64,000 nt of DNA, taken from NCBI RefSeq assembly GCF_006494775.1, contig NZ_CP041146.1, forward strand, positions 3,782,001 through 3,846,000. The letters are read 5' to 3'. Shown piece after piece: positions 53,063 through 62,469 of this stretch (positions are counted from its first letter, which is position 1; each line of letters starts with the position of its first letter). The DNA is from Nocardioides humi (lineage in GTDB: Bacteria; Actinomycetota; Actinomycetes; Propionibacteriales; Nocardioidaceae). Below the pieces are notes generated by a model. It did not search any database and was not told the origin of the DNA. It saw only the letters and a program-made list of their open reading frames with translations. The translations under genes were made by a program, and so were the position numbers.

Positions 53063-54841
53063 TCAGTCCTTGATCTCGCAGACGACCTCGCCGTTGCCGA
53101 TGGTGGCGCCGACCTCGGCCGACAGGCCGGTGACGGTGCCGGCCTTGTGGGCCTTGAGCGGCTGCTCCATCTTCATCGCCTCGAGGACGACGACGACGTC
53201 GCCCTCCTCGACCGCCTGGCCCTCCTCGACGGCGACCTTCACGATGGTGCCCTGCATCGGGGAGGTGACCGAGTCGCCCGAGGCCGCGGCGCCGGCCTTC
53301 TTGCCGCCCGCGCGCTTGGGCTTCTTCGCGCCGCCCGTGCCGCCACCGACGGCCAGGCCGCCGAGACCGGCGGGGAGGACGACCTCGATCCGCTTGCCGC
53401 CGACCTCGACGACCACCCTCTGCTTCTCGCCCTGGTCCTCCGCCTCGCCCGCGGCACCCCCGTAGGGCGTGATCTGGTTGTCGAAGTCGGTCTCGATCCA
53501 GGTCGTGTAGACGTCGAACGATCCCTCGCCGGAGGGATTGGACGCACCGACCCACGCCGGGTCGTTGACGATGACCTCGTGGAAGGTGATCGCGGTCGGC
53601 ATGCCGTCGACCTCGAACTCGGCGAGCGCGCGCCGGGAGCGCTCGATCGCCTGGGTCCGGCTCGACCCGGTGATGATCAGCTTGGCGATCAGCGAGTCGA
53701 ACGCGCCGGGCACGGTCTCGCCGACCTCGTAGCCGCCGTCGACGCGCACGCCCGGGCCCTGCGGCGGGTTCCAGGCGGTCAGGGTCCCGGGGGCGGGCAT
53801 GAAGTTGTTGCCGCCGTCCTCGGCGTTGATCCGGTACTCGATGGAGTGGCCGCGGATCTCCGGGTCGTCGTACCCGAGCTCCTCGCCCGCGGCGATCCGG
53901 AACATCTCACGGACCAGGTCGATGCCGGTGACCTCCTCGGACACGCAGTGCTCGACCTGGAGGCGGGTGTTGACCTCGAGGAAGGAGATGGTGCCGTCGG
54001 CCGCCACGAGGAACTCGCAGGTGCCGGCGCCGACGTACCCGGCCTCGCGCAGGATCGCCTTGGACGACTCGTAGAGGCGCTGGTTCTGCTCGTCGGTCAG
54101 GAACGGCGCGGGCGCCTCCTCGACGAGCTTCTGGTGGCGGCGCTGCAGTGAGCAGTCCCGGGTGGAGACGACCACGACGTTGCCGTGGGAGTCGGCGAGG
54201 CACTGGGTCTCGACGTGGCGGGGCTTGTCGAGGAACTTCTCGACCAGGCACTCGCCGCGGCCGAAGGCGGAGACCGCCTCGCGGGTCGCGGACTCGTAGA
54301 GCTCGGGGATCTCCTCGAGGGTGCGGGCGACCTTGAGGCCGCGGCCACCGCCGCCGAAGACCGCCTTGATGGCGACCGGGAGGCCGTGCTCCTTCGCGAA
54401 CGCGACGATCTCGTCGGCGGACTCCACCGCGTCCTTGAGGCCGGGGGCGAGCGGGGCGCCGGCGGCGAGGGCGATCTGCTTGGCCTTGGCCTTGTCGCCG
54501 AGCCCCTCGATCGCGGCGGGCGAGGGGCCGATCCAGATCAGGCCGGCGTCGAGGACGGCCTGGGCGAACTCGGCGTTCTCGGCGAGGAAGCCGTAGCCCG
54601 GGTGCACCGAGTCGGCGCCGGACTGCTTCGCGACCTCGACGATCTTGGCGATGTCGAGGTAGGTCTCCGCCGGCGTGGCACCGCCCAGGGAGTAGGCCTC
54701 GTCGGCCAGGCGCACGAACAGCGCGTTCGCGTCCGGCTCGGCGTAGACGGCGACCGAGCCGATACCGGCGTCCTTGGCCGCACGGATGACCCGCACCGCG
54801 ATCTCGCCGCGGTTGGCGATCAGGACCTTCTTCAACGACAT
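53063..54841 (-). CDS. accA3: Acyl-CoA carboxylase alpha subunit (biotin carboxylase + BCCP)
   Basis: 592-aa actinobacterial alpha subunit. The ATP-grasp biotin carboxylase part is residues 1 to about 450 ([38 protein letters not shown]), followed by a linker rich in Lys/Ala and a biotinyl domain with the biotin Lys557 in LEAMKMEQP. It carboxylates biotin with ATP and bicarbonate. GGAAGG lies before the ATG. The epsilon and beta genes are upstream on the same strand. Confidence 0.94.
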   Translation of the reverse strand: MSLKKVLIANRGEIAVRVIRAAKDAGIGSVAVYAEPDANALFVRLADEAYSLGGATPAETYLDIAKIVEVAKQSGADSVHPGYGFLAENAEFAQAVLDAGLIWIGPSPAAIEGLGDKAKAKQIALAAGAPLAPGLKDAVESADEIVAFAKEHGLPVAIKAVFGGGGRGLKVARTLEEIPELYESATREAVSAFGRGECLVEKFLDKPRHVETQCLADSHGNVVVVSTRDCSLQRRHQKLVEEAPAPFLTDEQNQRLYESSKAILREAGYVGAGTCEFLVAADGTISFLEVNTRLQVEHCVSEEVTGIDLVREMFRIAAGEELGYDDPEIRGHSIEYRINAEDGGNNFMPAPGTLTAWNPPQGPGVRVDGGYEVGETVPGAFDSLIAKLIITGSSRTQAIERSRRALAEFEVDGMPTAITFHEVIVNDPAWVGASNPSGEGSFDVYTTWIETDFDNQITPYGGAAGEAEDQGEKQRVVVEVGGKRIEVVLPAGLGGLAVGGGTGGAKKPKRAGGKKAGAAASGDSVTSPMQGTIVKVAVEEGQAVEEGDVVVVLEAMKMEQPLKAHKAGTVTGLSAEVGATIGNGEVVCEIKD

Positions 54842-54872
54842 GGTGTGGCCTTCCAGTTTCGTGACGGCGGAG

Positions 54873-55121
54873 TCAGCGGGGCAGGGCGCTGGCGCGCCAC
54901 GCGCCGCGTCCCGGGGTCGGGTGGGTGGTCGCGGTGGCGCGCAGGCGGCGGGCCGGGTCGGTCCACTCCGAGCGCGGGGCCGCGGGCGCCGGAGCGCCAC
55001 CGCCGAGGGCGGAGAGCACGGCGACGAGCGCGGCGACCTCCTCCGGCGTGGTGCCGGGGGTGAGGACGGAAAGGAGGGGCGGTACGACGTCGCTCGTCGT
55101 GCCGGTCTGCTCCTCGGTCAT
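54873..55121 (-). CDS. accE: Acyl-CoA carboxylase epsilon subunit
   Basis: 82-aa small subunit found only with actinobacterial carboxylases. The pattern [27 protein letters not shown] and the end [12 protein letters not shown] is diagnostic. It bridges alpha and beta subunits and raises activity. Placed between the alpha and beta genes, 31 bases before the alpha start. Confidence 0.88.
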   Translation of the reverse strand: MTEEQTGTTSDVVPPLLSVLTPGTTPEEVAALVAVLSALGGGAPAPAAPRSEWTDPARRLRATATTHPTPGRGAWRASALPR

Positions 55122-55168
55122 ACCGGTGCTCCCTGTCGGTTCGTTCGGTCTCGGTTGGTCTGTGGGGC

Positions 55169-55230
55169 GCCGACCCGGCGCATCCCTGCTTCGGTCGCTG
55201 CGCTCCCTCGCCCGGATCCGCCGGGTCGGC
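55169..55230. repeat. REP-like inverted repeat
   Basis: GCCGACCCGGCG (55169-55180) and its perfect complement (55219-55230), with ATCC/GGAT (55182-55185, 55213-55216) extending the stem. The same GACCCGGCGCATCC word forms the hairpin at 52981-53028, and a partial reverse copy (GCGCCGGGTCG) lies at 53050-53060. Confidence 0.7.
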
Positions 55231-55247
55231 TTTCCACAGTTTCAGCA

Positions 55248-55308
55248 GGCAATATTCCGCTCTGAGGTCGAAGCGCGCAGCGCTGAGACCTCAGAGCGGG
55301 ATATTGCC
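55248..55308 (-). terminator. Hairpin containing the carboxylase beta stop codon
   Basis: Arms 55248-55269 and 55287-55308 match over 22 positions with one G-T pair and a 17-base loop. The last five codons and the stop of the beta subunit gene are inside the stem. No U-tract follows. It separates the beta gene from the epsilon and alpha genes and may lower or stabilise the upstream message. Confidence 0.6.
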
Positions 55309-56877
55309 GTGCTTCTTCGGCGGCAGCGTCTCCCGCTTGGTCCGCAGCAGCCGCAGCGCCTTGACCACCTCGGCCCGGGTCTCCGACGGCTTGATCACGC
55401 CGTCGACGTACCCGCGCTCGGCGGCGATGTAGGGGTTGGCCAGCGTGGTCTCGTACTCGTCGATCAGCTCGGCCCGCTTGGCCTCGACGTCGCCGCCGGC
55501 GGCCTCGAGCTCGGCGAGGGTACGGCGGTGCACGATGTTGGCCGCGCCCTGGGCGCCCATCACGGCGATCTGGCCGGTGGGCCACGACAGGTTGATGTCG
55601 GCGCCGAGGTGCTTGGACCCCATCACGTCGTACGCGCCGCCGTAGGCCTTGCGGGTGATGATCGTGACCAGCGGGACGGTCGCCTCGGCGTAGGCGTAGA
55701 TCAGCTTCGCGCCGCGGCGGATGATGCCGAGGTGCTCCTGGTCGACGCCGGGGAGGAAGCCCGGGACGTCGACGAAGGTCAGCACCGGGATGTTGAAGGC
55801 GTCGCAGGTCCGCACGAAGCGGGCGGCCTTCTCGGAGGCGTCGATGTCGAGTGTGCCGGCGAACTGCATCGGCTGGTTGGCGACCACGCCGACCGAGCGG
55901 CCCTCGACCCGGCCGTAGCCGACGATGATGTTGGGCGCGAACAGCGGCTGCACCTCGAGGAAGTCGCCGTCGTCGAGGATCGTCGTGATGACGTCGTGCA
56001 TGTCGTACGGCTGGTTCGGCGAGTCCGGGATCAGCGCGTCGAGCGCCAGGTCCTCGGCCGTCGGCTCCAGGTCGGCCGCCTCGTCGTACGACGGCGGCTC
56101 GTCGAGGTTGTTCTGCGGGAGGAACGACAGCAGCGCCTTGACGTACTCGATGGCGTCGTCCTCGTCGTGGGCCATGTAGTGGGCGTTGCCCGACTTGGTG
56201 TTGTGGGCCCGGGCGCCGCCGAGCTCCTCCATCGAGATGTTCTCGCCGGTGACGGTCTTGATGACGTCGGGTCCGGTGATGAACATCGCCGAGGTCTGGT
56301 CGACCATGATCGTGAAGTCGGTGACCGCGGGGGAGTAGACGTGGCCGCCCGCGCAGTTGCCCATGATCATCGAGATCTGCGGGATGACGCCCGAGGCGTG
56401 CACGTTGCGGCGGAAGATCTCGCCGTACAGGCCGAGCGAGACGACGCCCTCCTGGATCCGGGCGCCGGCGCCCTCGTTGATGCCGATGATGGGGCAGCCG
56501 GACTTCATGGCGAGGTCCATGACCTTGGTGATCTTCTCGCCGTAGACCTCGCCGAGGGAGCCGCCGAAGACCGTGAAGTCCTGGGAGAACACGCACACCT
56601 GGCGGCCGTCGACGGTGCCGTAGCCGGTGATCACGCCGTCGCCGTACGGGCGGGTCCGCTCCAGGCCGAAGGCGGTCGAGCGGTGGCGGGCGAACTCGTC
56701 GAGCTCGACGAAGCTGCCCTCGTCGAAGAGCTGCTCGATCCGCTCGCGGGCGGTCTTGCGTCCCTTGGCGTGCTGCTTCTCCTGCGCCTTGGCGGCGGGA
56801 GCGTGCACGGCCTCGTCGGTGCGGCGGTCCAGGTCCGCCAGCTTGCCCGCCGTCGTGTGCAGGTCGATCTCGGTCAT
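55291..56877 (-). CDS. accD5: Acyl-CoA carboxylase beta subunit (carboxyltransferase)
   Basis: 528-aa carboxyltransferase with N and C crotonase-like halves: [38 protein letters not shown], and in the C half [12 protein letters not shown] and [21 protein letters not shown]. It transfers CO2 from biotin to propionyl- or acetyl-CoA; the propionyl-type AccD5/PccB is the closest by pattern. MTEIDLH is taken as the start; -10 GATACT and -35 TTGTGA lie just upstream, so the mRNA is nearly leaderless. Confidence 0.93.
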   Translation of the reverse strand: MTEIDLHTTAGKLADLDRRTDEAVHAPAAKAQEKQHAKGRKTARERIEQLFDEGSFVELDEFARHRSTAFGLERTRPYGDGVITGYGTVDGRQVCVFSQDFTVFGGSLGEVYGEKITKVMDLAMKSGCPIIGINEGAGARIQEGVVSLGLYGEIFRRNVHASGVIPQISMIMGNCAGGHVYSPAVTDFTIMVDQTSAMFITGPDVIKTVTGENISMEELGGARAHNTKSGNAHYMAHDEDDAIEYVKALLSFLPQNNLDEPPSYDEAADLEPTAEDLALDALIPDSPNQPYDMHDVITTILDDGDFLEVQPLFAPNIIVGYGRVEGRSVGVVANQPMQFAGTLDIDASEKAARFVRTCDAFNIPVLTFVDVPGFLPGVDQEHLGIIRRGAKLIYAYAEATVPLVTIITRKAYGGAYDVMGSKHLGADINLSWPTGQIAVMGAQGAANIVHRRTLAELEAAGGDVEAKRAELIDEYETTLANPYIAAERGYVDGVIKPSETRAEVVKALRLLRTKRETLPPKKHGNIPL

Positions 56878-56884
56878 GAAACTG

Positions 56885-56917
56885 AGTATCATCCATTGAC
56901 ACTGAAGTTCACAAGTG
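56885..56917. promoter_or_regulatory. Carboxylase promoter with TetR operator
   Basis: Minus strand -10 GATACT (56885-56890), 18-base spacer, -35 TTGTGA (56909-56914). CACT...AGTG (56900-56917) with TGAAGTTCA at its centre (56903-56911) forms a dyad over the -35. It lies 10 bases before the divergent TetR gene, suggesting a shared operator. Confidence 0.6.
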
Positions 56918-56927
56918 GGGGTGGGGT

Positions 56928-57590
56928 GTGACGGAAGCGCGCGAGGAGGACCGGCGGCTGAGCCCTGCCGAGGCGATCGTCGACGCCGCCTTCCGGCTGT
57001 TCGCCGAGAACGGGTACGACGAGACCAGCGTCGGCGACATCGCCACCGCCGCCGGGGTGAGCCGCAGCTCCTTCTTCCGGCTGTTCGGGTCGAAGGAGAT
57101 GGTGATCTTCCCCGATCACGACGCGATCCTCGCCGCCGTCGAGGAGCGGCTGGCGGCCTCGACCGAGAAGAGCGCCATCCTCGCCGTCTCCGACGCCGTG
57201 CGGGTCGTCCTCTTCCACTACATCGCGGAGGGCCCGCTGGCCCGCCGGCGCTACGAGCTCACCTCGACCGTCCTCGCGCTGCGCGAGCGGGAGCTGATCA
57301 GCGGCGCCCGCTACCAGCAGCTGTTCCGCCAGTACATCAGCGCCTGGGGCGACGGCTCGGAGGAGTCCGAGCGCCGCGCCGAGCTGATGGCCGCCGCCGT
57401 GGTCGCCGCCCACAACCACGTGCTGCGGCGCTGGCTGCGCGGGGAGTGCGAGGACCCGCACGTCGAGATCGACGAGGCCATGGCGCAGGTCAACGCGCTC
57501 TTCGCGCCGGCGTCGGGGCCGCGCGCCGTGGTCGTCGTACGCACGGACCAGGACCTCGAGGCGGTCGCCGAGCGGCTCCGCTCGATGTGA
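56928..57590 (+). CDS. TetR family transcriptional regulator
   Basis: 220-aa TetR protein: HTH near residues 14-60 ([44 protein letters not shown]). GTG start with only a G-rich stretch as ribosome site. Divergent from the carboxylase beta gene across a 50-base gap with a shared dyad; a fatty-acid or acyl-CoA responsive repressor of the carboxylase is likely (inference). Confidence 0.88.
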   Translation: MTEAREEDRRLSPAEAIVDAAFRLFAENGYDETSVGDIATAAGVSRSSFFRLFGSKEMVIFPDHDAILAAVEERLAASTEKSAILAVSDAVRVVLFHYIAEGPLARRRYELTSTVLALRERELISGARYQQLFRQYISAWGDGSEESERRAELMAAAVVAAHNHVLRRWLRGECEDPHVEIDEAMAQVNALFAPASGPRAVVVVRTDQDLEAVAERLRSM

Positions 57591-57611
57591 GGCGCCGCGC
57601 CGCCGGCGGCG

Positions 57612-58352
57612 TCACGCGCCCCGGGCGGTGAGGCCGGCCCGCCGGGCGGTCCGGTTGATCCGCAGCACCATCGCGGCGGACGGGGTGACCGCTCCGGTGA
57701 CGTACGTCGAGAGGCGGGACGGCGAGGTCCCCACGAGCGCCGCGAACTCCCGCTGGGTCAGGCCGGTCGTCCCGATGGCGCTGCGGATGTGGGACGCCAC
57801 GGCGCGCCGCTCGTCCTCCTCCGTCAGCCGTCGGCACAGCTCGATCGCCGCCCGCATGCCGGCGGCCTCGACCGGATGGGTGGCCGGGTCGATCAGGGCG
57901 AGCTGGCCGACCGCCGTGCGCGACCACGGATCGGCCATCGCGGCGGCGACCAGCGCACGCCAGGTGGGCGCCGTGCCGTGGGTGAGCGCCTCGAGGACCT
58001 CGGCCGTCGTCCGGGCCACCAGCCGGACGGGTACGGCGTCCCCGGCCGTCAGGAGCCGGAGCACCGCGTCCGCACAGGCCCGGGCGTGCTCGGGGTCGTC
58101 ACGGAGCGGGCTGTCCGGCGCCCACGCCCATCCCGCCGTCCGGCGCAGCAGCCGGGTCGTCAGCGTGCGCCGGTCGTCGTCGACCGGGCGGAGCACCTCC
58201 TCCTGCAGGCGCGCCACCTCGGCGGCGCCCAGCCGGCCGACCAGCCGGGCGAGGTCGCGCGCGTCGTCGACGTCGGCGTTGTCGTCGTGACGGGCGAGCG
58301 CGAGGGCGTTGGCCAGCACCGCCCGCTCGACGGCTGAGACGGTCCCCTGCAT
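57612..58352 (-). CDS. Helix-turn-helix (XRE-like) regulator
   Basis: 246-aa protein. The C-terminal 60 residues are an XRE-type HTH (IRSAIGTTGLTQREFAALVG, TSPSRLSTYVTGAVTPS); the N-terminal 180 are helical with no recognised family, perhaps a sensor. Start MQGTVSAVER is tentative, with only GCCGGGG upstream. It faces a 214-base gap that contains a strong palindrome at 58499-58518. Confidence 0.75.
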   Translation of the reverse strand: MQGTVSAVERAVLANALALARHDDNADVDDARDLARLVGRLGAAEVARLQEEVLRPVDDDRRTLTTRLLRRTAGWAWAPDSPLRDDPEHARACADAVLRLLTAGDAVPVRLVARTTAEVLEALTHGTAPTWRALVAAAMADPWSRTAVGQLALIDPATHPVEAAGMRAAIELCRRLTEEDERRAVASHIRSAIGTTGLTQREFAALVGTSPSRLSTYVTGAVTPSAAMVLRINRTARRAGLTARGA

Positions 58353-58498
58353 CCCCGGCCTGTCTGTCGCTCCGGGGGTGGCCACCAGTCGCGCACGGCA
58401 CCTTCCCCCCGGAAATGCCGTGCGCTCGACGCACGCTAGACGAGAGCGCCGGGTACGACGCGGCCCGCCGCGGGAGCTCCCCGTGCGGCCGCGCGATT

Positions 58499-58518
58499 TG
58501 TCCCCCGAACGGGGGACA
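58499..58518. promoter_or_regulatory. Palindromic operator candidate
   Basis: TGTCCCCCG, AA, CGGGGGACA: perfect 9-base arms. It lies 48 bases before the SRPBCC gene and 146 before the HTH regulator gene, in the shared 214-base divergent gap. The rest of the gap shows no other clear signal. Confidence 0.6.
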
Positions 58519-58566
58519 CGGCGCCGGCGCCCGGCTGCGCGCCCGGCCAGCGGGTACGGCGCTGCC

Positions 58567-58998
58567 ATGCCGAGCGTCGAGCGCACCGTGACCGTGCCGC
58601 GTCCCCTGGAGCGGGTGTGGGCCTACCTGACCGACTTCACCACCACGGAGGAGTGGGACCCGCCCACCGTGACCACGGTGCGCACCGGCGGCGACGGCGG
58701 CGTCGGCACGACGTACCGGAACGTCTCGACCTTCCTGGGCCACGAGACCGAGGTCGAGTACCGCGTCGTCGCGTTCGTCCCGCACGAGCTGTTCGAGCTG
58801 ACCGGCTCGGGCTCCGGCGTCGACCTGCACGACACGCTGCGGTTCAGCGAGCAGGACGGCGCGACGTCGGTCACCTACCACGCGGAGATGACGCCGCACG
58901 GCGTCGCCAGGCTCGCATCGCCGCTGGTCAAGGGCGGCCTGGAGGTGCTGGGCACCCGGGTCGCCGCGAGCCTCGAGGAGCGACTGCTCCTCCTCTAG
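58567..58998 (+). CDS. SRPBCC family protein (polyketide cyclase-like)
   Basis: 143-aa helix-grip protein: first strand PSVERTVTVPRPLERVWAYL, then TTEEWDPPT and TYRNVSTFLGHE, and a long C-terminal helix LVKGGLEVLGTRVAASLEERL that closes the ligand cavity. Often binds small hydrophobic molecules. ATG with no strong ribosome site. Different from the frameshifted SRPBCC gene at 17.7 kb. Confidence 0.85.
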   Translation: MPSVERTVTVPRPLERVWAYLTDFTTTEEWDPPTVTTVRTGGDGGVGTTYRNVSTFLGHETEVEYRVVAFVPHELFELTGSGSGVDLHDTLRFSEQDGATSVTYHAEMTPHGVARLASPLVKGGLEVLGTRVAASLEERLLLL

Positions 58999-59058
58999 AC
59001 CGCGTACCGGGCACCCCGTCCCCGAGACAGGTCACCGGCGACCGGGCAGACTCGTCCT

Positions 59059-59709
59059 GTGACCACGACCAGTGCGCCGCCGCACGAGGAGTCCGCGGAG
59101 GACCCCTCGGCGTTCGAGCGGGCGCTGGGGCAGTTCCTGCTGCACTACAAGTTCGGCCTCGACGAGATCCTCACCAAGATCAACATCCTGCGCGAGGAGC
59201 TGGCGTTCCGGGGCACCGGCAACCCGATCGAGCACGTCAGCTCGCGGCTGAAGTCGCCGGAGAGCCTGCGCGCCAAGGCCGCCCGGATCGGCTGCCCGCT
59301 CGAGCTCGACGCGATCGCCGGGCAGATCACCGACATCGCCGGGGTCCGGATCGTGTGCAGCTTCATCGCGGACGCCTACCAGGTGCTCGACATGCTGACG
59401 ACCCAGCCCGATGTCACCGTGCGCACCATCAAGGACTACGTCGCGCAGCCCAAGCCCAACGGCTACCGCAGCCTGCACGCGATCGTCGAGATCCCCGTCT
59501 TCCTCTCCGACGCCGTCCGCACGGTCACCGTCGAGCTGCAGATCCGCACCGCCGCCATGGACTTCTGGGCCAGTGTCGAGCACAAGATCTACTACAAGTA
59601 CGACAAGGACGTGCCGGCCGAGCTGGTCGAGGAGCTGTCCGCCGCCGCCCGGGTCGCCCACGAGCTCGACACCCGGATGGCCGAGCTGCACCGCATCGTC
59701 CACGGCTGA
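59059..59709 (+). CDS. Small alarmone synthetase (RelA/SpoT synthetase domain)
   Basis: 216-aa single-domain (p)ppGpp synthetase. Motifs RLKSPESL, DIAGVRIVC (Asp92), PKPNGYRSLH (Tyr136 stacks on GTP/GDP) and VELQIRT (Glu159), then ASVEHK. There is no hydrolase, TGS or ACT domain, so it only makes alarmone. GTG start with CAGACT 6 bases before it, again fitting leaderless expression. Next gene is a cation/proton antiporter. Confidence 0.92.
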   Translation: MTTTSAPPHEESAEDPSAFERALGQFLLHYKFGLDEILTKINILREELAFRGTGNPIEHVSSRLKSPESLRAKAARIGCPLELDAIAGQITDIAGVRIVCSFIADAYQVLDMLTTQPDVTVRTIKDYVAQPKPNGYRSLHAIVEIPVFLSDAVRTVTVELQIRTAAMDFWASVEHKIYYKYDKDVPAELVEELSAAARVAHELDTRMAELHRIVHG

Positions 59710-59729
59710 CAGGACACTAGGCTCGGAGG

Positions 59730-61508
59730 GTGCATCACGACCTCGTCCTGATCGCCGGAGCCGGCCTGGCCATCAGCATCGCGGCGGCGGTGTTCGCCCG
59801 TCGTACCGGCGTGGCCGCACCGCTGCTCCTGGTCGCCCTCGGCATCGCCGCCAGCCTGCTCCCGGGTACGCCGACCCTCGAGGTCGACCCGGAGCTGATC
59901 CTGGCCGGCGTGCTGCCGCCGCTGCTCTACGCGTCCGCGGTGCAGCTGCCCGTGATCGACCTGCGGCGCAACCTGTCGCTGATCTCGTGGCTCTCGGTCG
60001 TGATGGTCATCGTGACCTCGGTCGTCGTGGGCCTCCTGGTGCACGCGGTGTTCCCCGCGATCCCGCTCGCCCTCGGCATCGCGCTGGGCGCGGTGGTGAG
60101 CCCGACGGACGCCGTCGCCGCGACCGCCGTCGGCCGGCGGCTCGGGCTGCCGCCGCGGCTGATGACGGTGCTGGAGGGGGAGAGCCTGGTCAACGACGCG
60201 TCCGCCCTGGTGGTGCTGCGTACGGCGATCGCCGCGGTCGGCGCCAGCAGCGCGTTCAGCCTCGGGGAGACCGCCGGCGACTTCGCGTGGGCGGTGGTCG
60301 GGGCCGGCCTGGTCGGCTGGGCGGTGGCCTGGGTGACGGTGCTGGTGCGGCAGCGGCTCGACGACCCGGTGCTCAACACCACGATCTCGTTCATCACGCC
60401 GTTCCTGGCGTACGTCCCCGCCGAGGAGTTGCACGCGTCGGGCGTGCTGGCGGTCGTCGTGGCCGGGCTGGTCACCGGGGCGATGGGGGCGCGGCGGTTC
60501 AGCGCACGCGACCGGCAGACGCAGACGACGACCTGGGCGACGATCAACTTCATCCTCGAGAGCGGGGTGTTCCTCGCCCTCGGCTACCAGCTGTCGAGCC
60601 TGGTCGAGGACGCCCGGGAGGAGACCAGCGCCGGCGAGGTCGTCGGCATGGTGAGCCTGGTGCTCGTGACCCTGGTCGTGCTCCGCCTCGTCGGCCTGGC
60701 CTGGCCCGCCCTGGTCGGCAGGCGGGGCGCCGGCGAGCGCGGCGACCGGACCCGGGAGCGGCTGGACCAGTTCGAGCAGAGGCTCGAGAGCCGGGAGCCG
60801 AAGGACGACCGGGAGGAGACCCGCCTGCAGTGGGCGCGCAAGCGGATCGCCCGGGCCAGCGCGGACGTCGCCTTCGAGGAGCGCGAGCCGATCACCGCCC
60901 GCGGCTACCTCGTGCTCGCCTGGGCCGGGATGCGCGGCGTCGTCACTCTCGCCGCGGCGCAGACCATCCCCAGCGACACCCCGCACCGCGACACCGTCGT
61001 CCTGGTGGCCTGCCTGGTCGCGATGCTCTCGCTGGCGCTGTTCGGCCTCACCCTGCCCGCCCTGATCCGGCGGATGGACTTCCCGAGCGTGGACCCCGCC
61101 GAGCGCCGCGACGACGTGCTCACCCTGATGCGGCAGATCGGCGAGGACGCGACCGACGCCCTCGGCCCCCTGGCGGAGCAGACGATCGACGGCGAGCCGC
61201 TCGATCCCGAGGTGGTGGCGGTGCTGAAGGACCGCTTCCTGCCGATGCTCCTGGCCGGCGTACGACGCGGCGCCGAGGGCAGGCCCGACCAGCGGGAGCA
61301 GGCGTTCATCATCCAGCGCCGCTACCTCGACGCCCTGCGCGACGGGCTGCTGCGCGAGCGCTCCGTGGGCGCCTTCAGCACGGAGCCTCTCCAAGCACGT
61401 CGAGGCGCTGCTCGACCGCGAGGAGCAGCGCCTCGGGTCGTCGTCCTGACCGAGGAGCCGGCCCAGGAGCCGGCCCCAGGGTTCCTCGAGGGGTCAGCCA
61501 CCGGGTGA
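59730..61508 (+). CDS. Na+/H+ antiporter (CPA1/NhaP type), C-terminus possibly frameshifted
   Basis: Membrane domain of about 12 helices to residue ~430, with the CPA1 block GESLVNDASALV (Asn155-Asp156), then a cytoplasmic tail. GTG start; TAGGCT (59718-59723) lies 6 bases upstream, so probably leaderless. Near 61377-61384 the frame appears to slip: the family-like ending SLSKHVEALLDREEQRLGSS is in the next frame and stops at 61449, while the open frame runs to 61508 through Pro/Ala/Gly-rich sequence. Exports Na+ or K+ against H+. Confidence 0.85.
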   Translation: MHHDLVLIAGAGLAISIAAAVFARRTGVAAPLLLVALGIAASLLPGTPTLEVDPELILAGVLPPLLYASAVQLPVIDLRRNLSLISWLSVVMVIVTSVVVGLLVHAVFPAIPLALGIALGAVVSPTDAVAATAVGRRLGLPPRLMTVLEGESLVNDASALVVLRTAIAAVGASSAFSLGETAGDFAWAVVGAGLVGWAVAWVTVLVRQRLDDPVLNTTISFITPFLAYVPAEELHASGVLAVVVAGLVTGAMGARRFSARDRQTQTTTWATINFILESGVFLALGYQLSSLVEDAREETSAGEVVGMVSLVLVTLVVLRLVGLAWPALVGRRGAGERGDRTRERLDQFEQRLESREPKDDREETRLQWARKRIARASADVAFEEREPITARGYLVLAWAGMRGVVTLAAAQTIPSDTPHRDTVVLVACLVAMLSLALFGLTLPALIRRMDFPSVDPAERRDDVLTLMRQIGEDATDALGPLAEQTIDGEPLDPEVVAVLKDRFLPMLLAGVRRGAEGRPDQREQAFIIQRRYLDALRDGLLRERSVGAFSTEPLQARRGAARPRGAAPRVVVLTEEPAQEPAPGFLEGSATG

Positions 61509-61544
61509 CTTCCGGGGTGACAACCGGCCGAGCGCCTCGGCAGC

Positions 61545-61560
61545 GCGGGTCCGGACCCGC
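61545..61560. promoter_or_regulatory. 16-base perfect palindrome before a small gene
   Basis: GCGGGTCCGGACCCGC, perfectly self-complementary, 12 bases before the next ATG. CACAAT (61560-61565), which follows it, sits 7 bases before the start codon and may be a -10 box. It could be an operator or the antiporter's terminator stem. Confidence 0.5.
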
Positions 61561-61572
61561 ACAATCCGACCC

Positions 61573-61764
61573 ATGTACAGCAGGCTCCCGATCGTCCGGC
61601 GCACCACGGAGTTCGACGCGCTCGTCGAGCACCGGCTCCAGCGGCTGCACCAGGAGATCGACGACGCCCGGTCCCGGCTGGCGGCGGAGCCCGAGATCGA
61701 GATCCTGACCCACCTGTGCGGGGTGCTCAGCGACCTCGGCGACACCCTGTCGCGGCGGGCGTGA
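61573..61764 (+). CDS. Hypothetical small helical protein, 63 aa
   Basis: MYSRLPIVRR then a long amphipathic helix (FDALVEHRLQRLHQEIDDARSR) and a second helix; probably a coiled-coil. One Cys (HLCGVL). No family recognised. Leaderless-type start (CACAAT, 7 bases upstream). The next gene begins 4 bases after its stop. Confidence 0.6.
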   Translation: MYSRLPIVRRTTEFDALVEHRLQRLHQEIDDARSRLAAEPEIEILTHLCGVLSDLGDTLSRRA

Positions 61765-61768
61765 GCGG

Positions 61769-62290
61769 ATGACCGCCCTCCGTGTCCTGCTCCCCGCGGT
61801 GCTGCTGGCGCTGCTCGCACTCCTCGTCCCGGCCACCGCCCCCGCGCAGGCGGACCCCTACTCACCGGCCGTGCCGGCACAGTGCCGGGTCGCCGTGCCC
61901 ACGACCGTCGCCGGCGACCGGGTGGTCGTCCGGGTCCGGGTGAGCGTCCCGGGCGACCTGTCGCCGGCGGGGACCGTGACGGTCGCGATCCGCGAGGCCG
62001 ACGGGCGTCGTACCGTCTGGCGCACCACCGCCCGCCACACCGGCCGGCCGCTGACCCTGGAGGGCCCGCGCCTCGCCCGTGGCGCGTACGTCGCCCGCGC
62101 ACGCTTCATCCCCGACAGCCCGGACCTGCTCGGCTGCCGCGACGAGACCGGCCTGGCGGTCGGCGCGGTCCCCGGCCCCGGCGGCGGCGCGCTGCCGGAC
62201 ACGGGTGGCCCGCCCCTGCTGGCGCTCCTCGCCGGCGTCGGGCTGGTCGCCGCCGGCGGCGGCCTCGTCGGCCGCGGCCGGCCGAGCTAG
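61769..62290 (+). CDS. Cell-wall anchored protein with LPxTG sortase signal
   Basis: 173 aa. Signal peptide (VLLPAVLLALLALLVPATAPAQA, cut near residue 28), an Ig-like beta domain with a Cys pair (QCRVAV ... LLGCRDE), then LPDTGG, a hydrophobic stretch LLALLAGVGLVAAGGGLV and a basic tail GRGRPS: a full sortase sorting signal. Function unknown; surface exposed. Confidence 0.85.
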   Translation: MTALRVLLPAVLLALLALLVPATAPAQADPYSPAVPAQCRVAVPTTVAGDRVVVRVRVSVPGDLSPAGTVTVAIREADGRRTVWRTTARHTGRPLTLEGPRLARGAYVARARFIPDSPDLLGCRDETGLAVGAVPGPGGGALPDTGGPPLLALLAGVGLVAAGGGLVGRGRPS

Positions 62291-62469
62291 GGACACTAGG
62301 CCTGCGGCCCGTTCCGGATCCCCCGGGTGAGAGTTCGGGGGAGGTTGTCCGGGTTCCCGTGTCCCCCGGGCGCCTTCCTCGATATCCGTTGGTGCAGGGC
62401 AAGCTCCCCCTCTCTCCTCGGGAGGCGTCGCCGTGCCCTTTTCCAGCACCGAAAGCGGAAGGTCCCCCC

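Noticed and set aside
56896..56901. TTGACA as -35 box of the TetR gene
   Set aside because: No -10-like hexamer follows at 16-19 bases; the sequence there is G-rich. It is better seen as part of the operator dyad.
62291..62469. Riboswitch in the leader of the surface protein gene
   Set aside because: Only short G/C-rich imperfect hairpins; no known aptamer pattern recognised.
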